Source of the DNA: Climacium dendroides
Taxonomy: Eukaryota > Streptophyta > Bryopsida > Hypnales > Climaciaceae
Length of the DNA stretch: 64,000 nt
Direction: 5' to 3'
Assembly (NCBI GenBank): GCA_950106755.1
Contig: OX467083.1
Span: forward strand, 49,552,555-49,616,554
Part shown: positions 48,237-58,848 of the stretch, piece after piece
Position numbering within the stretch: position 1 is the first letter of the stretch
Layout of the letters: the number at the start of each line of letters is the position of its first letter
The notes under the pieces: generated by a model
The model's input: only the letters and a program-made list of their open reading frames with translations
What the model was told of the DNA's origin: nothing
The model's database searches: none
Made by a program: the position numbers and the translations under genes

Positions 48237-50400
48237 TTGCAGGTTGTTGCATTTTCTCTTCTGGCAAACGTTAATCCTTCAATTGCGTTCGTTTTTGGAG
48301 CCACCCTTGCTAATGTGAGAGAGGTGAGGTAGCTGCTCCCCAATCGACATCGGTTTTGTAGTTTGAAAATTTCATTTTTGTGGCAATTTGGCAAGGGCAG
48401 CGTTCTTACATGCAGTCGCAGGGGGCGCAACTCTCCACCGATCAGGAGCAACAAAGGTTCCAATCTTGCTAAGTCGCCTCATCGGAGGCTACAATATAGA
48501 TCTTTGCAGCAAGTCGATTGCGCGCAGGTCTTCAGGTTGCCATGATGCCTTCCCAATGTGTGACCTTTGTTATGGACGCTCATGTGCGCGTTTGTGTGTG
48601 AGGAGGGTGCAGGACGGTGAGTTCTACGTGCAGTGGAGAGGGGTAGGTGAGAAAATGCCTCGCCCTCAGGCCCCTGCGCGGAAGAAGAACGCGAGTCAGC
48701 GACGTGAAGAGGACTCTAGCGAATATGAAGTAACACCGCCGCTAGGGCCAATGCGCATGCTCGGGGAGCATGAGCGCCGCTCCAAGGCCAGAGGAGACCC
48801 TTGGCCTGCGGCGTCGGCGGGGAAGGGACGAGACCGGGACAGTAATCCTCCACCGAAGAGGAAGAGGACCCCTCAAGTGCTGTTGGAGTTGTCGGAGGAG
48901 GCAGGGCACGACGCAGAGGAAGAAGAGGAACTCAAAGAGCAGTCTTGGAGGTAAGTTTGGAAGAAGAAATAATTTGAGTATAGAACCAGTGGTATTCAAG
49001 GTTTTGGGGGAGGCGCGCGTTGGTACGGATGTCAAGTGCAACACACACCCTGTTTCTTATGACGTCGACTCTATCATGTTAAACGTCATAGACGTTTAAT
49101 GTGACGTCCGCATAAATTGTGTGACGTTCATGTCTTCGTCACGGAGGACATGTTCTTTGAGTTGAACTCTATACAAAGAAAAGTGATTGTTTGTTCCTTG
49201 GTCAGAGAGCAATCATATTGAATTCATGAGTGATCAATCAGGACGTACGGGAGTCAGCCCCCTACAAGGGTGACAGACCCTAAACCACGGCGTCTTTCCA
49301 GTTTCTGTCAAGAGAAAGTTCTTGTAATGTTCAAAACAACGTCCAAGCGTGTCTACATCGACGTTAGATTCAACGTAGTGAGCAACAGAGCAACATGTAG
49401 AGAACTTTGAAGCCGCAAATAGCGTATGTGGATCTCTTTTGCGGGGGTCCAGTTGCGGGAGTGATTTGTTTGTACTAATGTAGCTCCATTTTCTTCCGAA
49501 GCTGATAGTGCATTTGACCTTTTACAGTAAGGGCTACAACACAAGGTCTGATGAACCAGCTTCGGATGCTGATACTGAAGAGATGATCAAGCAGTTGATC
49601 CCCGAACAGGCTCGCGAAAAAGGCTTAAGCACTGTAATGAAGAAACCTGTGGAAATAGACCGACAGGAGGAACCATTCGGACCTATGAGGGTTCCTTTCT
49701 CCAACGACATCAAGAAATATGCGAGAGACCTTGACCCTAGGTTTGGATGGGAGGGTCAGCCCAAGAAAGACAGACGGCGCTTATTTAGGCACCTATATAC
49801 AGGTTTATATTTAGTCCTTCTCTGTGAAATGAAGAAGACTATAGACCTTATAGTTCACTGTTGCATGTAGTTCAGAAGACTGTAAATGTTGTGGAAGGTA
49901 GCTCATTGGCCATGAGGCGGGGCAGTGGATGTCACCTGTAATGTCCACAGCGACGTCGAATACAATGTCACGACTGACGTCAGTGTAGGATCCTCTACAG
50001 TGAGGGGTGGTCCCTATGGTCGTCCGCACCACAGGGACGTGCAGTGTGTATCCCCTAGTGTTTTCTGGAGACATAGGGGTATCCATGTAAATTCTCTTGT
50101 TATTCTTTGGCACATCAATGTCGTACACAATGCAGAGGTAGCTATACTAAGTCCTCTAGCTTGTAGATTGGCGTATAGAGGGAGAGTTCGAGTGAATGTC
50201 GGAGAAGTGGATGCAACCGTTCATCACAAAAGCGCTCATTCATGTTCGTTGGAAGTTCAATCGATTGATTGATGGCGGAAAACCCAAGCCGATCGGAATG
50301 GATGACGATGTGTGGGAGGCATTGAAGGAGGCTCGTGCTACCGATTCTTCCCAAGAGAAGTCAGCCCATATGTCTGCCATTTCTAAGGGGAAGGCATCCA

Positions 50401-50582
50401 CACTATAACAAAACATGGTAAAAAAGGCCGCACTCAAACTCAATTTATTGGCTTTTTTACCATGTTTTCGTGGCAGTCAAATCCATTGCTAAATAACTCG
50501 GAAATGAACGACTGTCATTTGATTTATTGGATGTCATACGCGTAGTGAATTCAATTGAAGTGAATGCATATATGTTATAGTG
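50401..50582. mobile_element. Possible small CACTA-type element, 182 bp
   Basis: The ends CACTATAACA and TGTTATAGTG are exact inverted repeats, and TGGTAAAAAAG words repeat inside. The flanks (CCA and ATG) do not match, so a target duplication is not shown. It lies in an exon of the partner gene. Confidence 0.55.
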
Positions 50583-50689
50583 ATGTCTTGTTCTTGGTAG
50601 GGTGGTTGCGTGTGACGAAAACTAATGTACACATCATTGATACACATAACTGTACCTAAGTACAAGTACAAATGAAACTGAAATAATTC

Positions 50690-51440
50690 ATATGTACATG
50701 ACATATTTGTACGTTCATATGCGCACATGCATGTTGCACTCGTAATTAATTTGAGATACACGAACGCGCGCACCAGTTGACATTGAAACAGAATTGATTG
50801 ATTACATGTGCATATTGGTATTTCATATATATTTTGAAATACAATTACATGTGCCATAGGTTCCAGTGTATGATTTTGAAACACAATTATGTGCGCACGC
50901 TACGCACGCACACTAGCTTCATGTATATATATAGACTGCATAGTGCGTGTGCGCAATCATATACATGCATTCTTATTTTTACCAGATGACGATGCATGTT
51001 GTAAACATCTATTTAGATAGTCATTCATCTTCAATAACAACTGTACACACGTAAGCGTGCTAATTCTTAATTTGCGTCAATTCTAAAATGTAAATGTGCG
51101 CGTGCAGATGCCTACACCTTGCCTGCATTCCAAAATACAAGCATGTACATGCGCAAAGACACTTTGCAGCAATTGTAGAATGTATGCATGCATGTGCGCA
51201 AAGCGCACTACCTCTGTACTCTTCAACTGACATTTGCATCCTGCTTACAATCACCCTTACTTTTGAAAGCACACATGAACATGTGCCACAACTTTTTTCT
51301 GTTCAAGTATGCCTGCACAGCTGCAAAAGCAAATGCAGCAACACATTTTCTATGTTCAGGTGTGATTATTTTCATGAGCTACTTCTTCCCTACTAAATTT
51401 TAAACATGCATGTTCAGAACCAAATGCACATGCACTACAA
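50690..51440. other. Alternating purine-pyrimidine stretch rich in CATGCATG and GTGCGC words
   Basis: Words such as ATGCGCACATGCATG, CGAACGCGCGCACC and GTATGCATGCATGTGCGC recur. It is in intron-like sequence. 50583-53114 otherwise shows no recognised gene. Confidence 0.55.
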
Positions 51441-53114
51441 TTAACATGGTCAACAGATGAATACATACTCAGAGGAAAAGCACATTCAATCCAGTACAAG
51501 TTTATTCCAACATACAATATAGTGAGAACTTATATGTTGAAAAACATTATGCAGGTCTTCTGTAAATAAGAATGGCCTATCAATTTTCAGAGTAACTTCC
51601 ACATGCTACTGTACAATAGCTACTACAAATTAAAGACTTCCATCTGCACAAATTTCATTTCCTCGGTCCTGTATTTGTATGGAGTTCTGCAAAAACAATG
51701 ATGCATGAAAAACATCAATAACAACAATGAGCATTGACGAAACACTATCTAAGAATTCAAAGGCACATTCCAAAAACATTTTCAAGAACACTACACTTCA
51801 ACTTCATATGTTTTCCCAGGAGCAGAAATAAAAATTAAATCACATAATGCTTTACATTTCTGTACGTATATCTAACTCTTCTTAGCCAATTCGACTGAAC
51901 TGTTCTGCAAAGTCTTCCGTGCTCCTGTTTCATCCACAAAACTGTACCTCATACTGCACAGAAGAAGAGGCAAAGCAAATGTTCTTTACATTACCAAGTG
52001 ATGATTCTAACACTTTACAATCACTAGCATTATACACTTTTAGTATAATATGAAGTCCAAATCTCCAAAAGTCCTCCCTTCATTCACAGCATCCTGCTTT
52101 ACCATTTCACTTAATTGGGCCTTTTAAGTGGCTATAGAAAGTGCACAAAGTCCATTTTTCACGGGCTACCATCTCTGCACTTTTAATATAGACATCAATC
52201 ACTGCCATGCCTACAGAAAACACTACCATCACGTCCAACATTACCTACTTCTCAGAATTACCGAAGGCAAGCCAGGGCCCACAAATTGCATGGTAAATGC
52301 CGTCATCATACATGAACTATTCATACCAAATAAGCTTACAATTTCTTCAATAAGCACTCCATGAGTCCAATAATAAAGAAGGGAAAACAGTGTATCACAT
52401 GCTCTCTCGTAGCCTTCCATGCCCCCGGTGCAGTCTTGGATTTGCAAACAATCTGCTCCGCACTCCACCAAGTGATTACTGAATCCTCCTTCATAGCGTA
52501 ATGGGGAATTCTTCTCCACATCAGTATGACAGGTGACATCGATTATCGACTTCCTCATAGACTACACTAAAACATTACACTGCAAGTACAAAACGAGCTT
52601 CCCATTTCCACGAAACACATGACTCCCACTATCATTGACAATTCACAATTCGCAATTCGCATGGCAGCCCTGTGTTCAAAAATAATGATGCACTAAGTTG
52701 TACTAGATAGAATTCTATGCTTGTCTGAGGTATCAGAGGAAAACCAGATTGTGTATGTCGATCAGTTCCGCAAACTAACTTGGTGACGTTGTAAATGCAC
52801 AAGCAAAGCGGTGGCACTTGCTGCTATGGATAGGTAAAAGGACGCCACAACCTCACGACAAGCCTCAACGCATCCAATACCGCCATTCCGAAAACACGTC
52901 AGAACATTGTTGGCCAGCACAGCCCAACATAAGGCCGTAGAGAGAGAAGTCATCTCGAGGCTGGTAAGTATGTAGTAACTGACGTCCACCTACTTGCCCA
53001 TGTCGACACCACTTTCATCACACATGTTGCGTTTGTTTTTCCAAAAAATGTCAGAAATGATGGTAGATGTGGAAGACTTGGCCTTCTTCTTTGCACGTGG
53101 AAGGACCTTTGTGG

Positions 53115-53309
53115 GGTGGCATTGAAGCATGTAATCATTGCATCTGAACTCTAAGTGCATATTCTTCTTCCCCTTGTCGGGTGGCATTCAAGCATGTAAT
53201 CGTTGCATGTGGACTCTAAGTGCATATTCTTCTTCCCCTTGTACGGTGCCATTGAAGCATGTAACCTTTGCATGTGAACTCTAAGTGCATATTCTTCTTC
53301 CCCTTGTAG
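53115..53309 (+). repeat. Three tandem 65 bp units ending at a splice acceptor
   Basis: Units begin at 53115, 53180 and 53245, each with GCATGTAA, CTCTAAGTGCATA and TTCTTCTTCCCCTTGT. Only the third ends in TTGTAG, which is the acceptor for the exon at 53310. Confidence 0.8.
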
Positions 53310-54515
53310 ACTTTGTTGCGGAACAAAGCACCGTTTGAAGCAGAGGTGGACGCAGAAGTGGCAAAGGAGTTGCAGCATCTGGAAGAAGAGAAACGCAGAG
53401 GTCGAAGTTCCCATGGCAAAGAGCTGCAAGAGATGCGCAATCGGATGGATGAGCTTGAGAGCAGTGTAAGTCGCCTTACTGAGACCGTGAGCACGTCCCA
53501 CAAAAGCATGGAGGAAATGCTACGGAAGATCCTCGCAAGTCAGTATAAAGCAAGTGTTGGGGGGACCTTGGATGTCACGAAGCCATCCTCGCCTATCGGG
53601 GTAGGGAATCCACCACTTCTCACGTCACCTAGGGTAGAGGCGTCGAAAATGGCACAGAAGGACTATCTTGTGCCCATGTTGCAGCCCACAGCTCCTGTAG
53701 ATGTCGTTGAGCCAGTCCCCATAGCTAGCCAAAGCGATGTCAAAGACGATGTTCTTATTGACATTAACTCCGACAAGCGGGTTGTTGAAGACGATGTTGT
53801 TCACGACGTTGTAGCTAATGCTGAGGAGGAGCACGTAGAAGGCGCCAATGAAGTTGCGATCCCTAAAACTACTGAAGGTCAGCAAGGAGTGGAAGATGTG
53901 TACGCCATAGTCAAAGACTCCGGGACGCAGGCAACATCTGAGAGGAGAGAAAGCACGATGGAGACCTCCACGGAGCAACAGGTGATGCAACGTCTCTCTT
54001 TCCATTTTAAGTGCCAAGTGACTGACGTGAAGCACTCCCTTTGTTAGGCTAGTGACGTTATTTCCATGAATTGCCTTGTATGAGGATGGTGTCGTAGCGT
54101 AGTAGCGTTTGTTTGCAATGCTTCAATTTTTTTTTACAAGTGCGTGTCAAATTGGACATCGAAGTGAACGTCACTAGTGGTAGACGCTGATGCACTCTAG
54201 GGCTTAGCCTGTTCTTTCAAAGCGAGTACATCAGAATAGTATGTAAGCAGAAGTCAAAGTTTCCTTTCAGTCCCCCATTCCATTGAATGTGCAGGTATGT
54301 TTTACAATAACTATGTGCATCTTACAGGAAAGCAAGTGCCTCAATGGTGCTCAGGTAAGGCTAGGAAGTGTAGGTGATTAGAGGATGTCAAAAGTGAATA
54401 ATAATTGTGTGATGGTGTTGCAGGAAGACATTGAAGTCCTTGGTGAGTCCTCAAGCCGGCCTCGGCGTGCTGTGAGGACCACGCAAGCTGCGAAGGGCAC
54501 GAAGGCTACACCGAA

Positions 54516-54742
54516 CACTAGAAGAAACCAAAATTTTCAATGTCTAAGGGAACGGATTTTAGGTGACGTTGAAGAAAACAACCTATGTTTTTCTATCAAC
54601 AATTATCTCCATTAATGTTCCATTGGACATCATTATTGACATGAAAAATATAGGTTGTTTTTTTCAACGTCACCTAAAATCCGTTCCCTTTGACGTCGGC
54701 TGTTTTTTTGAATGTCACCTAAAACAAGGTTTTCTTATAGTG
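54516..54742. mobile_element. CACTA-type MITE, 227 bp, copy 2
   Basis: The ends are CACTAGAAGAAACC and GGTTTTCTTATAGTG, with GAA duplicated at 54513-54515 and 54743-54745. It is the reverse-orientation twin of 40015-40241. Its removal keeps the partner gene in frame (TPKAAIPKVV). Confidence 0.9.
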
Positions 54743-55519
54743 GAAGGCAGCAATTCCCAAAGTGGTGGGTCTTTCTAAACCTACCCAACCCACTAAAAAG
54801 GTTAGGAAGGCTGCATTCCATTCACCCATACTTTCATTTGTTTCAGTATGCAACTTAAAAGAATAATGCAAATGTAGCATTCCTTGACATTTGTTGTGGC
54901 TATATAAGAGTCCCAGAAATAAACATGCACGAGTAGGTACTGCTGGTTTTGACTTGGTGTGGTACGATGCAGGCTGTTGTTGTCAAGAAATCGGATGCAC
55001 CTCGGAAGAAGTGAGTCCTTGTTTGCCACAACGTGTCCAACTAAACGTCACATATGATGGTCAAGCATGTTATTCAGAACATTGAGTAGAACACACCATG
55101 TTTTCATCGAAAATGCTGTAGTTAATGTTGTTGTGGATTTCTTTGTAGTACTAGACTATGGGCATGTGCATAGCTATTTTGTGCAGAAGTTGGCAAGTGG
55201 CCTTATAATCCCAATGCCATTGAAAACACAGGCTTCTATGCTTGGACATCTCTTACAAAGACACATAATTCATCTTCTAATGGCATATCTCAATCTTCCA
55301 TTCACTCATGTATATGGGCTGTAGAGTACATCGTCTTTGATGTTGAGGTTTATGATTCACGTTGTTCATTTCGTTCGAGAAAACATCCTTCCTCTCGCAT
55401 TGTATGTCTTCTATAATGCTCAAGAAAACACTGCAGTTGTCACTGTGCGTGTCGAACGGAGCACTGAGCGCAAAGCAATGCATACCCCAGTACACGAGTT
55501 GCTCTACTTAATGTCACAA

Positions 55520-56072
55520 TAGACGTGTATGTGGACGATGTCTGCGATTTCAGCAAAGAAGAAATTCCACAGTATTGTCCACCCACCTCGTTTCCTAAAG
55601 CACATTCTCGTTGTCTCTGATGTCATTTAAAACATCCTCTTGTCAAATGTGACGTCCCAGAGAACATCACACAGAACATCGGCATGTACCGCAGAAAAGT
55701 GCCACGTCAGCTGCCACGTAGGTTGCGTGCACCGGAAATTATTTTCCACGTCGGATATTTAGGGGTCCACGTCATTGGACACGTCAGAACATCGTTGGAT
55801 GAAAAAGTTGTCCCACGTGTCCTTGCCCATCGTTAAAAATCCTACGTGGATGCCAAAACCCCTCCACATGGCACTCTCAAAAACTCTTGGGTGACCCTGT
55901 TGTTTTCGATGTCACAAAAAATTTAAGCACGTTTTAGCACATAACATGGCACGTTTTGGCCCATTTTTTTAAACGGATTTTTTTAGACGTCACTACAGGC
56001 ACTGTCCTTGTTAAATAAAACATCACAGCACGTTTTTTCCGATGTTAAAAAAAACATTGAATTCTTCTAGTG
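55520..56072. repeat. Right subterminal region of the large CACTA
   Basis: It is rich in CACGTC, GACGTC, AACATC and CACGTTTT words in both directions. 55015-55519 has no recognised gene. Confidence 0.6.
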
Positions 56073-56469
56073 AAATGTGGTAGACATAGGAGTTTGTGAT
56101 TGGGGACTTTCTGGTAGGGTGGTGGAGAAAGAGCCATCCAAATATGGATATGCTCCAATGGACAAACTCTTGAAGGTGAAAGCTGTAAAATGCTTTGTTG
56201 CTCCAGAATTGTTCTATACCTTTGGCCCCCCGGATTCAATCAATTCACTTCAAGTCATGCAGAAGAAGCATTTGTATACAATGGAAGCGGAAGCCTATGC
56301 AGCAGGTTCAATAGCACAACAGATTTGGAACCATGATTGGGATCCTGTGTACTTCACGAAATGAAATCCGTAGCAGTACACAAATTTGTCTTTGAAATTG
56401 AAGAGCCTCCAAGAAGAAGATGTGGATAAGAGGGCAACAGTCTCAGGTGTAGTAGAGACTTTGAAGTAA

Positions 56470-57620
56470 AAACCACATTGTTGGAGTATGCCTGAGTGTT
56501 GTTATCGTAGGTAGGAAGGCCTTGTTTTGTGTTTTGAGGATGGTAGTCAGGCCAGTTGTAATAGCTAAACAATGTAAAAAATACATGCCATTAAATCATT
56601 AATGTGTGATGTTACAAAAAAAAAGTGTAGTAGCCATTGTGCAACCTTCTGGCTTGGCCTTTTTGTTCTATTCTCCTAATAGAATGGGTTCCCATTTCTT
56701 TCAAACACAAGTAAGTGTATTTGACATTTGTGAGAAAAAGGGTTGTATATGAAATTGACGTGTTCAAGACATTGGTGAATGGAATTGTTGCATTGAATTT
56801 TGTGGGCACCCAAAGATTCACTCACGAATCTGAAGTATTTCACACCTAGGGGGGTCCCAAACATTCCCTCACAAAATGTTTGTGGTTTCAAACTTTGAAA
56901 GGGAAGGGGCACCAAAACATTTTATTTCAATTTTGTAACCCCTATGTGTCCAAGGCCTATATTGAGATACTTGGAATTTGCTCTAAATTGAACAAAAAAT
57001 CAACATTTTGATAAATTGTACCAATTTCTTTTGAATTGTAACCATGCAAACTCAAACTACAGATGTTAGGGATCACACAAGAAAAGAAAATATAACAATA
57101 TCTCTTATAGATTGAAAGATTATAATGTTTGATCATGAGGGTGTTAAAACTATGAAAATTTTTCAATTCTCTTTAGCATGTCAACTCTAAAAAGTTGGTC
57201 ACCAAAAAAAATGAGGTCATAGGGCCTAGCATGCATAACCCCAATCAATTTACAGGTTTTCTAAGAAAATTCTACAATTCCTTAAAATGAATTTTGAATG
57301 TGAATTTCTCTCCAAGGTCTAGTGTATTTGAGATTTTGAGGCTCATTTTCAAAAGCCCTCAACACTATGGGAAGTCAAGATTGCAATTGGTATTCTTGCA
57401 CAAAATCTTCAATAAAAAATCATAGTCATTTATTTTTCAGATCGGATTTTTGAACCTAAAACTAAACTTCAAAAAGAATTATCCAAAAATATAATCTACT
57501 AAAAATAGCAATTTGGTTGGATTTTATTTAACTTCAAACTTTTCAAAACACCAGAATCTGGTGCGTTGGGTAGTTAGGGGTTTAAATTGAAGGGCCTAAA
57601 CACCCAATGCCATTTTTTCC
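56470..57620. other. Kinase 3' flank, no gene seen
   Basis: The sequence is AT-rich with no coding pattern that I recognise. Confidence 0.5.
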
Positions 57621-57624
57621 TGTC

Positions 57625-57830
57625 CTTCGTCTACGCTCTGAACTGCACCCTCATGTCCACGCCCACCATTTCTCGTCCGCGTCCTAAACAACGTCCACGC
57701 CCCTTTTCCCGTCTGTGCACCTGAACTACGTCCACGCCCTGATAGGGTCCGCGCCCCATGTCGTCTACGTCCCCGCCCACACCTTGTTTCCGCCCCGACT
57801 CTCTTCTGTCTACGCCCCACCCTCCATACT
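57625..57830 (-). repeat. G-rich motif array on the minus strand
   Basis: Read on the minus strand it has GGGCGGGGACGTAG, GGGGCGCGGACC, GGGCGTGGACGTAG, GGGGCGTGGACGTT and GGGCGTGGACATG. No start codon with support is seen beside it. Confidence 0.75.
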
Positions 57831-57946
57831 GGTATCCAAGTGTCACTGAATTTTCTTGTAATCCGAATTTTTTCAATTTACAAAAAGCCAACTACCCATT
57901 AACCACTTTGAACACTTCGGATGGACATCATTCCTATCGAACGGAC

Positions 57947-57967
57947 GGACGGACCATCTGTCCGTCC
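57947..57967. other. GGAC-repeat hairpin at the LTR-F break
   Basis: GGACGGAC, five loop bases, then GTCCGTCC. It lies next to the point where LTR-F stops matching its family, at TGTCACATTGG on the minus strand, which may be the end of another element. Confidence 0.45.
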
Positions 57968-57974
57968 AATGTGA

Positions 57975-58832
57975 CAACCTAGCCCTCTCCAAATCTCTTT
58001 TGTCCACATGGGTGACATTGGGCGGATGGTGTTGTCGAACTGGTTAGGAGCTCCCTCTATGAACTCCCTAATTATAGCCTTATTTCTGAAGCTCCACAAT
58101 TTTTCGTAGAAATCCGTACATCTCATGACGGAGAGATCTTCCATCAACTCTGATCTCTCATAGTCCCCACTAGGCTCTATCGGCGCCACCTTTCTGATTT
58201 TGATTTCTACCTTAGGTGCGCTAACTTGTCTCAAAGATCTTGGACGTTTTAGCTACAGCATTTGGCTCCTCACCAATTAACTACCTCACTTTTCTCCTAG
58301 CCGCACGTCTCGTTCCTCACAATATCTCCTCGGTCTCAACCGAATTAACACCTACGTCAAATCTCACACAAACTCTCGCGACGCTCGCCCAATCTCAACC
58401 GACTACACTCACTTAGGCGCACACAGCTAACACTTGTACCTTAATCTAATCCCTACTCCGTGGCTGAGCACAAAGGAAGCACATACACAAGAATGCTCAA
58501 ACAGTTGAAAGCGTGAGGGAAGGCTAGAGCTCTTAGATGCAAATGGGAAATCAAAATCCTAAAGGAAGCTTTTTGTATTCTGGAAATATAATCATTATTT
58601 TTTTTCCGCTTTTTCGGGTGCAGATTCCGAGTCCGTTCCTTTGGCTTTGGATCTAGACCGGATTTGTTTCCGATATCTGCTCCATCTTTATTCTGGTTGG
58701 TGACTACTTGTCTTCCTAATCATTCTAACTTTTAATTTTTCTCTTCTTCTTGTACTAGTTTGGGCATACTACTTCTGGATTCCGTGTTTTAAAACACAAT
58801 AGAGAAAAAAATCAAAAAGTTGGATTGTGACA
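57975..58832 (-). mobile_element. LTR-F: start of a 3' LTR, truncated, with the ORF start inside
   Basis: On the minus strand the LTR begins TGTCACAATCC at 58832, directly after a polypurine tract and the end of integrase. 598 bases in, an ORF starts at 58234 and shows the shared domain: MEDLSVMRC, KLWSFRNKAIIREF, GAPNQFDNTI, MWTKEIWRGL. It breaks at about 57975. This places the shared ORF downstream of the LTR start, not in the internal region. Confidence 0.75.
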
Positions 58833-58848
58833 TTACCCCTTCCTCATT
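58833..58848 (-). promoter_or_regulatory. Polypurine tract
   Basis: AATGAGGAAGGGGTAA on the minus strand is followed at once by TGTCAC. It sits about 20 bases past the stop of pol. This is where plus-strand DNA synthesis starts in LTR retroelements. Confidence 0.7.

Larger units (their letters stand above)
48656..55014 (+). pseudogene. Second CACTA gene: Transposase_24-like coiled-coil protein
   Basis: Exon 1 (48656-48950) is basic, then acidic (PPPKRKRTPQ, AEEEEELKEQ), ending at GAG/GTAAGT. Exon 2 (49528 to about 49801) follows a TTTTACAG acceptor in phase. Exon 3 (from about 50190) has WMQPFITKALIHVRWKFNRL and DDDVWEALKEA, resembling the Ptta/En/Spm Transposase_24 domain, and is cut by the element at 50401. 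A coiled-coil exon starts at 53310 (EEEKRRGRS, MDELESSVSRL). The exon at 54424 is cut by the 227 bp MITE and rejoins in frame. A last short exon ends KKSDAPRKK at 55014. Its partner role is that of a TNPA-like DNA-binding factor, by analogy. At least one TGA precedes exon 3. It is transcribed away from tnp2. Confidence 0.65.
32847..56072. mobile_element. Large CACTA (En/Spm) element, 23.2 kb
   Basis: The ends are CACTATAAGAAAACC and AATTCTTCTAGTG, with AAA duplicated at 32844-32846 and 56073-56075. It carries tnp2 on the minus strand and a coiled-coil partner gene on the plus strand, plus GACGTC-rich terminal regions. It has been enlarged by LTR-E, two 227 bp MITEs, CACTA elements at 43419, 46768 and 50401, and an unclassified element at 34025. 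Without these it is about 13-14 kb, a usual size for an autonomous CACTA. Confidence 0.92.
31693..56469 (+). pseudogene. Protein-kinase-like pseudogene split by a 23.2 kb CACTA element
   Basis: The start at 31693 (MASSGSGSSGKHP) follows a TATA box. A Ser/Pro-rich N-terminus and a helical region precede the kinase core: glycine loop GAYGTIRKV near 32380, possible lysine in VGKIL near 32445, catalytic loop HNDLSPSNVLL at 32791. The element follows directly. After it come DWG in place of DFG (56098-56106), APE within VAPELFYT, and a C-terminal DKRATVSGVVETLK, ending at 56469. The frame is continuous across the element once one AAA duplication is removed. In-frame stops lie at 32224 (TAA), 32602 (TAG), 32836 (TAG), 56362 (TGA) and 56371 (TAG). 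HND and DWG are unusual forms of HRD and DFG, so even the intact protein may have been an atypical kinase. Family not identified. Confidence 0.78.

Noticed and set aside
50401..50582. Full confidence in this as a CACTA insertion
   Set aside because: The ends match but the flanking triplets do not, so it is kept only as a possible element.
51094..51403. Cys/His-rich proteins over the CATGCATG region
   Set aside because: The composition comes from GTGC/GCAC words on both strands. There is no conserved pattern.
32847..56072. A 23 kb intron in the kinase-like gene
   Set aside because: There are no splice sites at the borders. The borders are CACTA ends with an AAA duplication, and the frame rejoins exactly.
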